A stretch of 21,738 nt of DNA from JANXUF01 sp043747685 (GTDB taxonomy: Bacteria > Actinomycetota > Acidimicrobiia > Acidimicrobiales > Ilumatobacteraceae), in NCBI GenBank assembly GCA_043747685.1, contig JAYTOR010000101.1, positions 1-21,738 on the forward strand, read 5' to 3'. Shown here piece by piece: positions 1 through 5,720 of this stretch. The stretch's first letter is position 1, and every line of letters begins with the position of its first letter. The translations under genes were made by a program, and so were the position numbers. Under the pieces are notes generated by a model. The model was not told where the DNA came from, did no database searches, and saw only the letters and a program-made list of their open reading frames with translations.

Positions 1-95
1 AGGTAGGACGCATCGTCACCGAACAATTCGTGAGCCCGATGAGCGGCTGCTGACGATTCTTCTGAGTGGTCGACGGCGATCAATACCCTGGTCAT
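1..95 (-). CDS. Universal stress protein (UspA family), N-terminal part only
   Basis: Reading the minus strand from ATG 95 gives MTRVLIAVDHSEESSAAAHR and about ten further residues before the window ends. The V-L-I-A-V-D-H-S-E start is the first beta strand and nucleotide-binding Asp of the UspA fold, followed by the first helix. No Shine-Dalgarno is visible. A TACCCT box (minus strand, 102-107) lies 6 bases before the ATG, suggesting a leaderless transcript. It is 44 bases downstream of the PhzF-like gene on the same strand, but the box at its own start suggests separate transcription. The rest of the protein lies outside the window, so the number of Usp domains cannot be told. Confidence 0.72.
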   Translation of the reverse strand, partial: MTRVLIAVDHSEESSAAAHRAHELFGDDASY

Positions 96-101
96 GCGCC
101 G

Positions 102-107
102 AGGGTA
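102..107 (-). promoter_or_regulatory. -10 box for leaderless UspA-type gene
   Basis: TACCCT on the minus strand, with 6 bases between it and ATG 95. It fits the TANNNT rule shared by eight other starts in the window. No clear -35 is seen. Confidence 0.5.
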
Positions 108-139
108 TCCGGCAGCGGCGACGCCCGGACATCGCTGGA

Positions 140-1042
140 TCAGCCGGCGGGTACTTCGAGTTCTCCGCGCAGGATGACGACAGCACCTCCGCGGAGGCGC
201 ACTTGGGAGATGGCGCCGTCGAGCACGTCGAACGACAGGGACAGCGCGCTCGGTCGACCCATCTCGACACCCTGGCGCAGGAAGACCTCGTGAGTGCCCT
301 CCGTGGCGTAACCGTCGACGAAGCCGTGCAGCGTGCCGGCAAACGAACAGGTGGCGGATCCCGTTGCCGGGTCCTCGACCACGCCGGCGTCCGGGGCGAA
401 CATACGCGACTGCCAGCCACCATCGGTCCGGCAGGCGATGTACACGCCGACGACGTCCGCAAGTGGTCGTCCGAGATGGCATCGGCGCAACGCATCCATC
501 GAGTTGACGACCGTCATCAAGAACACCGTGCCGCCTGAATCGGAGAGATGGACCGGCACGGAGGCGTCGAGGTCGCCGGCCGTCAACCCGATGGCTTCTG
601 CGAGCGCTCCGGTGTCGATCGGCGAGGCGCTCAGCCGCGGCGTTTGCGGGGCAACGAATGCTGCCTCCATCGAGCCATCGGCCAGTCGCCTGACCGATAC
701 CGGCGTCAGGCCGGCGCTCAACTCAAAGACGAAGTCGAACTCGTCGGACACGCCGCCGACCCCGTGAGCGACCCGTTCCAATGCGGCGAGGGCGACGGCC
801 GTGCCGACCGTCGGGTGCCCGGCGAAGGGCAGTTCCCGCGTCGGCGTCAAGATGCGCACGCGGTGCGTTGCTGCCGGATCGTCGGCCGGAAAGACGAACG
901 TCGTCTCCGAGAGATTGAGCTCCCTGGCGATCTGTGCCATCTGCGTGTCCGACAGGCCAGCGGCGTCGGGGAAAACTGCGAGCGGATTGCCGCTGTACGT
1001 ACGGTCGGTGAAGACGTCGAGCCAGATGAACGAGCGGGTCAT
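140..1042 (-). CDS. PhzF family isomerase/epimerase-like protein
   Basis: A 300-residue protein, normal length for the family. The N-terminus FIWLDVFTDRTYSGNPLAVF is typical of PhzF. Glu46 in the LSETTF motif matches the catalytic Glu of PhzF. A RELPFAGHPTVGTA segment follows, and near the C-terminus the second-half signature VEDPATGSATCSFAGTL. Family members are cytosolic two-lobed isomerases (diaminopimelate-epimerase fold). PhzF itself acts in phenazine synthesis, but most homologues outside phenazine clusters have unknown substrates, and no phenazine genes are seen here. An in-frame GTG lies further upstream at 1213, but similarity begins at ATG 1042, so I use that. No Shine-Dalgarno is evident. 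CAAACT lies 6 bases before the ATG, a weak form of the local leaderless box. Confidence 0.9.
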   Translation of the reverse strand: MTRSFIWLDVFTDRTYSGNPLAVFPDAAGLSDTQMAQIARELNLSETTFVFPADDPAATHRVRILTPTRELPFAGHPTVGTAVALAALERVAHGVGGVSDEFDFVFELSAGLTPVSVRRLADGSMEAAFVAPQTPRLSASPIDTGALAEAIGLTAGDLDASVPVHLSDSGGTVFLMTVVNSMDALRRCHLGRPLADVVGVYIACRTDGGWQSRMFAPDAGVVEDPATGSATCSFAGTLHGFVDGYATEGTHEVFLRQGVEMGRPSALSLSFDVLDGAISQVRLRGGAVVILRGELEVPAG

Positions 1043-1094
1043 CGGGCAAGTTTGCCTGTCCGCCCTCGTCGGGACAATCGAATTCTCCCGCCCG

Positions 1095-1132
1095 GTTCGA
1101 CGATCGGAAGTTCCCCCAAGTTCGACGATCGG
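1095..1132. repeat. 13-bp direct repeat in divergent intergenic region
   Basis: GTTCGACGATCGG occurs at 1095-1107 and 1120-1132, a 25-base period, between the PhzF-like gene and the next gene on the plus strand. It could be a tandem binding site on one DNA face (about 2.4 turns) or a chance duplication. Confidence 0.45.
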
Positions 1133-1224
1133 TCGACGACTTGGCTGTGACGCTGCACACATCAGGTCTGGACCTCGTGTCGCACGGGTAGTCACACCGT
1201 GTACGTCAATCAAGGAGTATCCCC

Positions 1225-1665
1225 ATGGCGACCGACACGCTTCCCCGCAAGATCATCGCACTCAACAGGGCCATCGCCCAGACGGCATTCGACAACACCA
1301 CGACGGTGCTGAAGACCGTTGGCAACAGCGTGAAGGCGGTGGCCGGCGCTTCGAAGGTGGCCGGCAAGACCGTCGTCGGCCAGACACGATCGGTCATCGA
1401 TCGCACTTGGTCAACCGCCTTTTCCGGATCGCACGAAGTCACCGGTCAGGCGACGGCCCAGGGTGCCAAGGTCGCTGCCGCTGTCGATTCGCAGGCGAAC
1501 AGAATCGTCGACCGGGCGATCAGCGCTGTCGACGACAAGCCGAAGCCCGGCACGCCCTATGAGCAGTGGAGCCGAGAGGAACTGTACGAGCGTGCCCAGC
1601 AACTCGCCATCGATGGTCGCTCTGCAATGAACAAGAAGCAGCTAATCGCTGCCCTTCGCAAGTAG
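1225..1665 (+). CDS. Small helical protein with Rho-N/SAP-like C-terminal motif
   Basis: A 146-residue protein of unknown function. AAGGAG (1211-1216) sits 8 bases before the ATG, so the start is firm. Residues 1-100 are rich in Ala, Val, Thr and Lys with few prolines, in a phasin-like or apolipoprotein-like amphipathic pattern (N-terminal LPRKIIALNRAIAQTAFDNT, then VGNSVKAVAGASKVAGKTVV). After a Lys/Pro hinge (DDKPKPGTPYEQW) the last 35 residues read as a helix-turn-helix like the Rho N-terminal or SAP family: W-S-R-E-E-L-Y-E-R-A...MNKKQLIAALRK. The tail may bind nucleic acid or partner proteins; the N-terminal part may coat a surface or bundle. Strong hairpins follow the stop codon, so it is probably monocistronic. 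Confidence 0.75.
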   Translation: MATDTLPRKIIALNRAIAQTAFDNTTTVLKTVGNSVKAVAGASKVAGKTVVGQTRSVIDRTWSTAFSGSHEVTGQATAQGAKVAAAVDSQANRIVDRAISAVDDKPKPGTPYEQWSREELYERAQQLAIDGRSAMNKKQLIAALRK

Positions 1666-1680
1666 CTCACGCCCGCTGCC

Positions 1681-1707
1681 CAGCCGTCCCGTGAATCCGG
1701 GCGGCTG
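1681..1707 (+). terminator. Terminator-like hairpin after the helical small protein
   Basis: CAGCCG (1681-1686), a bulged T, and CCCG (1688-1691) pair with CGGG (1698-1701) and CGGCTG (1702-1707) around a six-base loop. It begins 15 bases after the stop codon. No T-tract follows, which is common for stem-only terminators in high-GC actinobacteria. Confidence 0.5.
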
Positions 1708-1796
1708 AGCGCTGCCGCCGAGCGTGTTGTACTGCAGAGCAGAACGACCCTCGAGTGTCGGGGATGGCGGAGCCCCCGTTGATTGCCTCCGTGCGC

Positions 1797-1829
1797 GCGG
1801 CGGCCCCGCTGTGGTGACGGGGCCGCCGC
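1797..1829. terminator. Perfect 12-bp GC hairpin, possible second terminator
   Basis: GCGGCGGCCCCG (1797-1808) is the exact reverse complement of CGGGGCCGCCGC (1818-1829), with a nine-base loop. It lies between the small helical protein and the alpha/beta hydrolase promoter. There is no T-tract. It could stop read-through into the hydrolase or act as an insulator. Confidence 0.5.
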
Positions 1830-1854
1830 TGTCGCGCCCGGCCGGGATCGCTGC

Positions 1855-1860
1855 TACGTT
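1855..1860 (+). promoter_or_regulatory. -10 box for leaderless alpha/beta hydrolase
   Basis: TACGTT followed by 7 bases and GTG 1868. There is no Shine-Dalgarno, so the transcript probably begins at the start codon. Confidence 0.5.
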
Positions 1861-1867
1861 CCGAGCT

Positions 1868-2653
1868 GTGACCTTTGCCTCAGTGAACGACCAGCAGTTA
1901 TTCTTCGAGGACCACGGTGGTGACGGCCCTCCCGTGATCTTCTCGCATGGATTTCTCATGGACCACGAGATGTTCGAGCCGCAGGTCGCTGCGCTCAAGG
2001 ACATTTATCGGGTGATCACCTGGGACGAGCGTGGATTCGGCAAGACGCAGTTCGACGGCAAGCCGTTCAGCTACTACGACTCCGCGTCGGACTGCCTCGG
2101 TCTACTCGACCATCTCGGAATCGACAAGGCGGTGTTGGCCGGCATGAGCCAGGGCGGTTTCCTGTCGCTGCGGGCGGCATTGACCGCGCCAGAGCGTGTC
2201 CGTGCGCTGATCCTGCTCGACACCGAAGCAGGCGTTCCGTCCGAGGAGACGGCGGCGCGCGAACAGGGAATGGTCGACTTCTGGCTCGCAGTCGGCCCGG
2301 TCGACGACCTCGCCAACCCGGTCGCCGACCTGATCATCGCCGACCCGGTCGAGAACGCCAAATGGATTGCCAAATGGCGCGCCGTGCCGAAAGAGGCGTT
2401 GGCGGAACCTGCGCACTGCCTGCATGGTCGCGACGACATCACCACCCGCCTCGGTGACATCTCCTGCCCGGCGCTCGTGGTGCATGGTACGGAGGACGTC
2501 TCGATTCCGATGGACAAGGCGGAACTGCTCTCGGCCGGATTGTCCGGCTCGACAGGGGTTGTCAAGGTGCCCGGCGCCCATGCCGCCAACCTCACTCATC
2601 CCGATGCGGTCAATGCTGCGATCGTCGACTTCCTCGCTGGACTCGCCGATTGA
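1868..2653 (+). CDS. Alpha/beta hydrolase
   Basis: A 261-residue alpha/beta-fold hydrolase, full length. Visible in order: the GDGPPVIFSHGF oxyanion-hole region (HG), the TWDERGFG segment, the nucleophile elbow GMSQGG (Ser nucleophile), an acid region around VVHGTEDVSIP (Asp), and a C-terminal PGAHAANLTHP that supplies the catalytic His. The nearest named relatives are 3-oxoadipate enol-lactonase and haloalkane or epoxide hydrolase-like enzymes. The substrate cannot be told from sequence. Start choice: the reading frame is open to 1724, but similarity begins just after GTG 1868, which has a TACGTT box 7 bases upstream. A second GTG at 1883 is possible. It stands alone between a hairpin and the ECF42 promoter. 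Confidence 0.88.
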   Translation: MTFASVNDQQLFFEDHGGDGPPVIFSHGFLMDHEMFEPQVAALKDIYRVITWDERGFGKTQFDGKPFSYYDSASDCLGLLDHLGIDKAVLAGMSQGGFLSLRAALTAPERVRALILLDTEAGVPSEETAAREQGMVDFWLAVGPVDDLANPVADLIIADPVENAKWIAKWRAVPKEALAEPAHCLHGRDDITTRLGDISCPALVVHGTEDVSIPMDKAELLSAGLSGSTGVVKVPGAHAANLTHPDAVNAAIVDFLAGLAD

Positions 2654-2659
2654 GAAAGT

Positions 2660-2696
2660 TGTCGAGAGTTGTCGAAATCGTCGATCGGTGATCGTC
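2660..2696 (+). promoter_or_regulatory. Predicted ECF42-type promoter
   Basis: TGTCGA occurs twice (2660-2665 and 2670-2675). The second is followed by exactly 17 bases and CGTC (2693-2696). From memory, the published consensus for ECF42 sigma factors is TGTCGA at -35 and CGA/TC at -10. The site lies 46 bases before the DGPF gene, and the next gene is an ECF42-like sigma factor, so it should be an autoregulated promoter. Confidence 0.7.
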
Positions 2697-2742
2697 GGAC
2701 TGTATCGAACGCCCCGAAGGGCGACCTATCAAGGAGAAGCCA

Positions 2743-3111
2743 ATGCCCAGGTATGCAGCCCTCATCTATGGCACAGAGAACGGCGATTTCAGCCCCGAGG
2801 AATGGGGCACGATGATGTCCGAGTACAACGAGTTCGGTGACAAGGCTGGTGCAGCCGGTGTGATGGCCGGTGGCGAAGCACTGCAGGACACCAAGACGGC
2901 GACGACCATTGCCGTCACCGGGGGCAAAGGCGGCGACGTCACCACGACAGACGGCCCATTTGCAGAGACGAAGGAGGTCCTCGGCGGTTTCTACCTGCTC
3001 GATTGCAAGGATCTCGACGAGGCGCTGCACTGGGCCGCACAGATCCCCGGCGCGTGGCACGGCAAGATCGAGGTCCGCCCGGTGGTCGACTTCAGCGGCG
3101 GCGCCGGCTGA
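2743..3111 (+). CDS. DGPF/YCII-domain protein, partner of ECF42 sigma factor
   Basis: A 122-residue YCII-related protein. It begins MPRYAALIYG, carries the name-giving TTTDGPFAETKEVLGGFYLL segment and ends with the KIEVRPVVDF strand. AAGGAGAA (2731-2738) sits just before the ATG. YCII folds are dimeric ferredoxin-like barrels; the true function of DGPF proteins is unknown. They are almost always encoded beside ECF42 sigma factors and are thought to be part of the stress response rather than anti-sigma factors. Here the gene is the first of two, 7 bases before the sigma factor, and both should be read from the TGTCGA promoter. No anti-sigma gene is nearby, in line with ECF42 biology. Confidence 0.9.
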   Translation: MPRYAALIYGTENGDFSPEEWGTMMSEYNEFGDKAGAAGVMAGGEALQDTKTATTIAVTGGKGGDVTTTDGPFAETKEVLGGFYLLDCKDLDEALHWAAQIPGAWHGKIEVRPVVDFSGGAG

Positions 3112-3118
3112 CGTCGAC

Positions 3119-4402
3119 GTGCTGGGATCGCGGTTCGACACGAGCGGTCCCGGCGCGACGGACCCGCTGGACGAGATCATCCGGATCGAGGGTGGCCAGG
3201 TGCTGGCCACCCTGATCCGCCTGACCGGCGATATCGATCGCGCCGAAGACGCGCTCCAGGATGCAGCGCTCACGGCTGCCGAGGTGTGGAAGCGTGACGG
3301 CTTGCCGAACAGCCCTGGGGCGTGGCTCACCACTGTCGCCCGTCATCGGGCGTTGGACATGATCCGGCGCGAAAGTCGCAGGGGTCCGAAGGAGGAGGCC
3401 GCCTTCCGCATGCTCACCGATGCGCCCACCTCGAGGTTCGTCGGTCGGCAAGCAGATGACTCCACCGATGGCGTCGGCGACGACATCCTGCGATTGCTGT
3501 TCACCTGCTGCCATCCTGCGCTGTCCGAGGAGGCACGCATCGCCCTCGCGCTGCGCACCATCTGTGGTTTGAGCACCGTCGACATCGCTCGTGTCTTCGT
3601 CGTGCCGGACGTGACGATCGGTCAGCGCATCAGCAGGGCGAAAGCCAAGATCGCCAACGCCCGTATCCCGTATCGGGTCCCGCCGGCGCATGAGCTGCCG
3701 GATCGCCTCGACGGGGTCCTCCGCGTGATCTATCTGCTGTTCACGGCTGGACACCACGCGCCCGCCGGGGAACTGGCTTCGCGTGTCGATCTTGCAGGCG
3801 AAGGGATACGACTCGGTCGGCTGATGATCTCGCTGATGCCGGACGAACCGGAATGCACCGGGCTGACGGCACTGATGCTGGCGACGCACGCGCGCACTGG
3901 CGCCCGACTCGACGGCGACGGCGACCTCGTGCTGCTCTCCGATCAGGATCGCAGCCTCTGGGACCACACTGCGATCGCCGAGGCTGCGCAGATGGTCGAG
4001 TCGATCCTGCGCCGACGCCGTCCGGGGATCTACCAGATTCAGGCGGCGATCGCCTGCCTGCACTCGCTCGCTCCTTCGTTCGCAGAGACCGACTGGCCGC
4101 AGATCGTCTTGCTCTATGCGCTACTCGAAGCTCGCTGGCGGACACCGATCGTTCGGGTCAACCGGGCGATCGCCGTTGCGGAGGTGGACGGTCCCGCAGC
4201 CGGGCTCGTGTTGCTCGACGAGTTGTCCGGTTCGCCGATCGAGCGCTGGCACCTGTACTGGTCCACACGAGCCGACTTCCTTCGTCGACTCGGTTCGACC
4301 GCCGATGCAATCGACGCGTACCGTCGAGCGCTCGCCTGCCCGTGCAACGACACCGACTGCCGCTTCCTCGAAAGCCGCCTCACCAGCCTTGGTACGCCGT
4401 AG
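3119..4402 (+). CDS. ECF42-group RNA polymerase sigma factor with C-terminal extension
   Basis: A 427-residue ECF sigma factor. Sigma-2 covers about residues 20-95 (DIDRAEDALQDAALTAAEVW, then PGAWLTTVARHRALDMIRRE). Sigma-4 covers about 120-185 (LLFTCCHPALSEEARIALAL, then a helix-turn-helix around IARVFVVPDVTIGQRISRAK). A long C-terminal part resembles the TPR-like extension of ECF42/SigJ-like factors, with the group signature LLSDQDRSLWDH and a tail ending RALACPCNDTDCRFLESRL. These extensions are thought to control activity in place of an anti-sigma factor. GTG 3119 is chosen because it lies just after the DGPF stop and before recognisable sequence. The open frame reaches back into the DGPF gene, but that part is a shadow. 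Confidence 0.92.
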   Translation: MLGSRFDTSGPGATDPLDEIIRIEGGQVLATLIRLTGDIDRAEDALQDAALTAAEVWKRDGLPNSPGAWLTTVARHRALDMIRRESRRGPKEEAAFRMLTDAPTSRFVGRQADDSTDGVGDDILRLLFTCCHPALSEEARIALALRTICGLSTVDIARVFVVPDVTIGQRISRAKAKIANARIPYRVPPAHELPDRLDGVLRVIYLLFTAGHHAPAGELASRVDLAGEGIRLGRLMISLMPDEPECTGLTALMLATHARTGARLDGDGDLVLLSDQDRSLWDHTAIAEAAQMVESILRRRRPGIYQIQAAIACLHSLAPSFAETDWPQIVLLYALLEARWRTPIVRVNRAIAVAEVDGPAAGLVLLDELSGSPIERWHLYWSTRADFLRRLGSTADAIDAYRRALACPCNDTDCRFLESRLTSLGTP

Positions 4403-4414
4403 TCGCCACGCCAG

Positions 4415-4431
4415 ATCGCAGTATGTGCGAT
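4415..4431. terminator. Small hairpin between convergent genes
   Basis: ATCGCA (4415-4420) pairs with TGCGAT (4426-4431) around a five-base loop, in the 70 bases between the sigma factor stop and the Fe-S protein stop. The stem is short and has no T-tract, so this is a weak candidate for a bidirectional terminator. Confidence 0.3.
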
Positions 4432-4472
4432 ATGTGGTGCCGACCTACTGGCTTGGCGCAGGCTGCGGCCGC

Positions 4473-4832
4473 TCAGGTTTCCGGTGGGAACTCATGTGCT
4501 CGGAGCGGCTCCGGGAGTGGATGTCTGGCGCCACCGCTGATCCAAGTGGCCAAAGCCTCGGTCGCCGGCGTTTCGAGCATCCCTCCGAGCCAGGTCCGCT
4601 CTCCTTGGGATCGCACGACGACGACGTTGGACCGCTCGCACGGTCCCAGGCAGTCCACTTCCCAGAAACGCGCATCGACGATCGAAGAGGTCGCCTCACG
4701 CAGGAGAGTGAGCTGCGCTTCGTGGTCGACGTCGGAATGTTTGCTCAATCGCCCGCAGCAGCAGCCTCTGCAGACAGAAACCGAAAGGCGGTTGTTGTTC
4801 GGTGAGGGTCGGTCAGCTGGAGAAGTCGAGAT
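4473..4832 (-). CDS. [2Fe-2S] ferredoxin-domain protein, apparent ATC start
   Basis: The frame encodes a CRGCCCG motif followed by Lys-His-Ser-Asp-Val-Asp-His, then DCLGPCERSNVVVVR, then a Trp-containing WLGGMLETPATEALATWI helix and an EFPPET end. This layout (cysteines 21, 24-26, 61 and 65 from the proposed start) matches actinobacterial (2Fe-2S) ferredoxin-domain proteins with a thioredoxin-like fold. No ATG, GTG, TTG or CTG lies in frame between the Cys motif and GTG 4922 or ATG 4946/4961, which sit across the copper promoter. A TATCAT box (4839-4844, minus strand) lies exactly 6 bases before an in-frame ATC at 4832. Starting there gives 119 residues beginning (M)STSPADRP, a natural-looking N-terminus. 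The ATC may be a real rare start or a point mutation of ATG. Function is probably electron transfer or Fe-S delivery; the partner is unknown. Confidence 0.7.
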   Translation of the reverse strand: MSTSPADRPSPNNNRLSVSVCRGCCCGRLSKHSDVDHEAQLTLLREATSSIVDARFWEVDCLGPCERSNVVVVRSQGERTWLGGMLETPATEALATWISGGARHPLPEPLRAHEFPPET

Positions 4833-4838
4833 TGATGG

Positions 4839-4844
4839 ATGATA
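4839..4844 (-). promoter_or_regulatory. -10 box for the divergent Fe-S protein
   Basis: TATCAT on the minus strand, 6 bases before the in-frame ATC at 4832. It follows the same rule as the other leaderless starts. The CsoR-like palindrome lies about 44-58 bases upstream of the implied transcription start, so CsoR may or may not affect this side. Confidence 0.45.
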
Positions 4845-4875
4845 CTGCTTGATGTTTGGACACCGCGCGGTGTGG

Positions 4876-4914
4876 TACCCCCAGGGGGTAGATATGATAC
4901 CCCTACCCCCTATA
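4876..4914 (+). promoter_or_regulatory. CsoR-like operator and copper operon promoter
   Basis: TACCCCCAGGGGGTA (4876-4890) is a perfect 15-base palindrome of the C-run/G-run type bound by CsoR repressors. Directly after it is a good -10, TATGAT (4893-4898), then a second C-rich element ATACCCCTACCCCCTAT (4898-4914) that repeats the half-site. Repressor on either element would cover the -10. AGGAGG (4931-4936) and the copZ ATG follow. The csoR gene is the last gene of this same operon, so a copper-relieved feedback loop is expected. The -35 is poor. Confidence 0.78.
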
Positions 4915-4944
4915 GATACCACAGGGGCGTAGGAGGATTCCGTC

Positions 4945-5157
4945 ATGGCCACGAGCAGCACGACCTACACCGTTTCCGGGATGACATGTGGACATTGTGT
5001 CGCTGCAGTGACCGCCGAAGTCTCGAAGATCGCCGGCGTTGTTGCTGTCGATATCGACCTGCCGACCGGCGCCGTGACGATCGAATCCGTTGCGCCGATC
5101 GATTCACAGGCCGTGGCCGTCGCCGTCGACGAAGCCGGATACGAACTCGTGCCATGA
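4945..5157 (+). CDS. copZ: Copper chaperone, HMA domain (CopZ type)
   Basis: A 70-residue single heavy-metal-associated domain. The metal site GMTCGHC (Cys15 and Cys18) lies in the first loop of the beta-alpha-beta-beta-alpha-beta fold, and the chain ends DEAGYELVP as usual. A perfect AGGAGG lies 8 bases before the ATG. As a cytosolic Cu(I) chaperone it would hand copper to the HMA domain of the ATPase encoded two genes later and possibly to CsoR. Its stop overlaps the next start as ATGA, so translation of the next gene is probably coupled. Confidence 0.93.
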   Translation: MATSSTTYTVSGMTCGHCVAAVTAEVSKIAGVVAVDIDLPTGAVTIESVAPIDSQAVAVAVDEAGYELVP

Positions 5158-5717
5158 ACGTCGCCGCGAAGCTCGCTTTCTACAGCCTGGGCCTGGCCGG
5201 AATCTTTGGCGCGTCAGCAGCGGCCGGTGCAGCACTCGGGCCGATCGACGTCGGCAGTGCAACGCATTCCGGTGCCGGCCATTCGACAGCGACCGCATCG
5301 CCTGCGCTGCCGCCTGGCGCTGCGGTCGCTTCTTCGACCACAGAAGATCGAGTGGACGGCTATACGGTGACGCGCGCGGCAGCAGCGGCATCGGACGGAA
5401 GCTGGTCGATCAGTTTCACGGTGACTCGTGACGGGGCAACGGTCACGACCGATCCATACCTCGGCGAGGCCGGGCACCTGGTGATGATCCGGGAGGCCGA
5501 CTTCGCCTATCTGCACGCCCATCCGGCACCGCTCGGCGGCAATACCGTCTCCTTCGACGCCCATCTCCCGTCGGGCGGCACCTACCGGCTGTTCTTCGAC
5601 TTCTCCGCCGGGGGTGGTGTCCATACTGCGGCCTTCGTCTTCGACGTCCCGAGTATGGCGACGCTGCCGGACGTCTCCGGGTCGACGCCATCGCCAGATC
5701 AGCACGGGGGGCACTGA
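5154..5717 (+). CDS. Membrane-anchored extracytoplasmic protein in copper operon, unknown function
   Basis: A 187-residue protein. Residues about 6-30 (KLAFYSLGLAGIFGASAAAG) form one N-terminal membrane segment or uncleaved signal anchor. A Ser/Ala/Thr/His-rich linker (about 31-65) follows. A beta-rich domain of about 110 residues comes next, with Y-L-G-E-A-G-H-L-V-M-I-R-E-A-D-F, then AYLHAHPAPLGG, a GGTYRLFFDFSAGG stretch and VHTAAFVFDVP. The tail is DQHGGH. I recognise the domain pattern from actinobacterial proteins beside copA but know no assigned function. The His-rich AYLHAHP and tail are possible copper ligands outside the membrane. The start overlaps the copZ stop (ATGA), and copA begins 4 bases after this gene, so it is an integral part of the operon. 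A CopC-like or copper-acceptor role is inference. Confidence 0.82.
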   Translation: MNVAAKLAFYSLGLAGIFGASAAAGAALGPIDVGSATHSGAGHSTATASPALPPGAAVASSTTEDRVDGYTVTRAAAAASDGSWSISFTVTRDGATVTTDPYLGEAGHLVMIREADFAYLHAHPAPLGGNTVSFDAHLPSGGTYRLFFDFSAGGGVHTAAFVFDVPSMATLPDVSGSTPSPDQHGGH

Positions 5718-5720
5718 GCC

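Noticed and set aside
2870..3118. Longer N-terminus for the ECF sigma factor
   Set aside because: The extra part lies inside the DGPF gene in another frame and has no sigma factor similarity.
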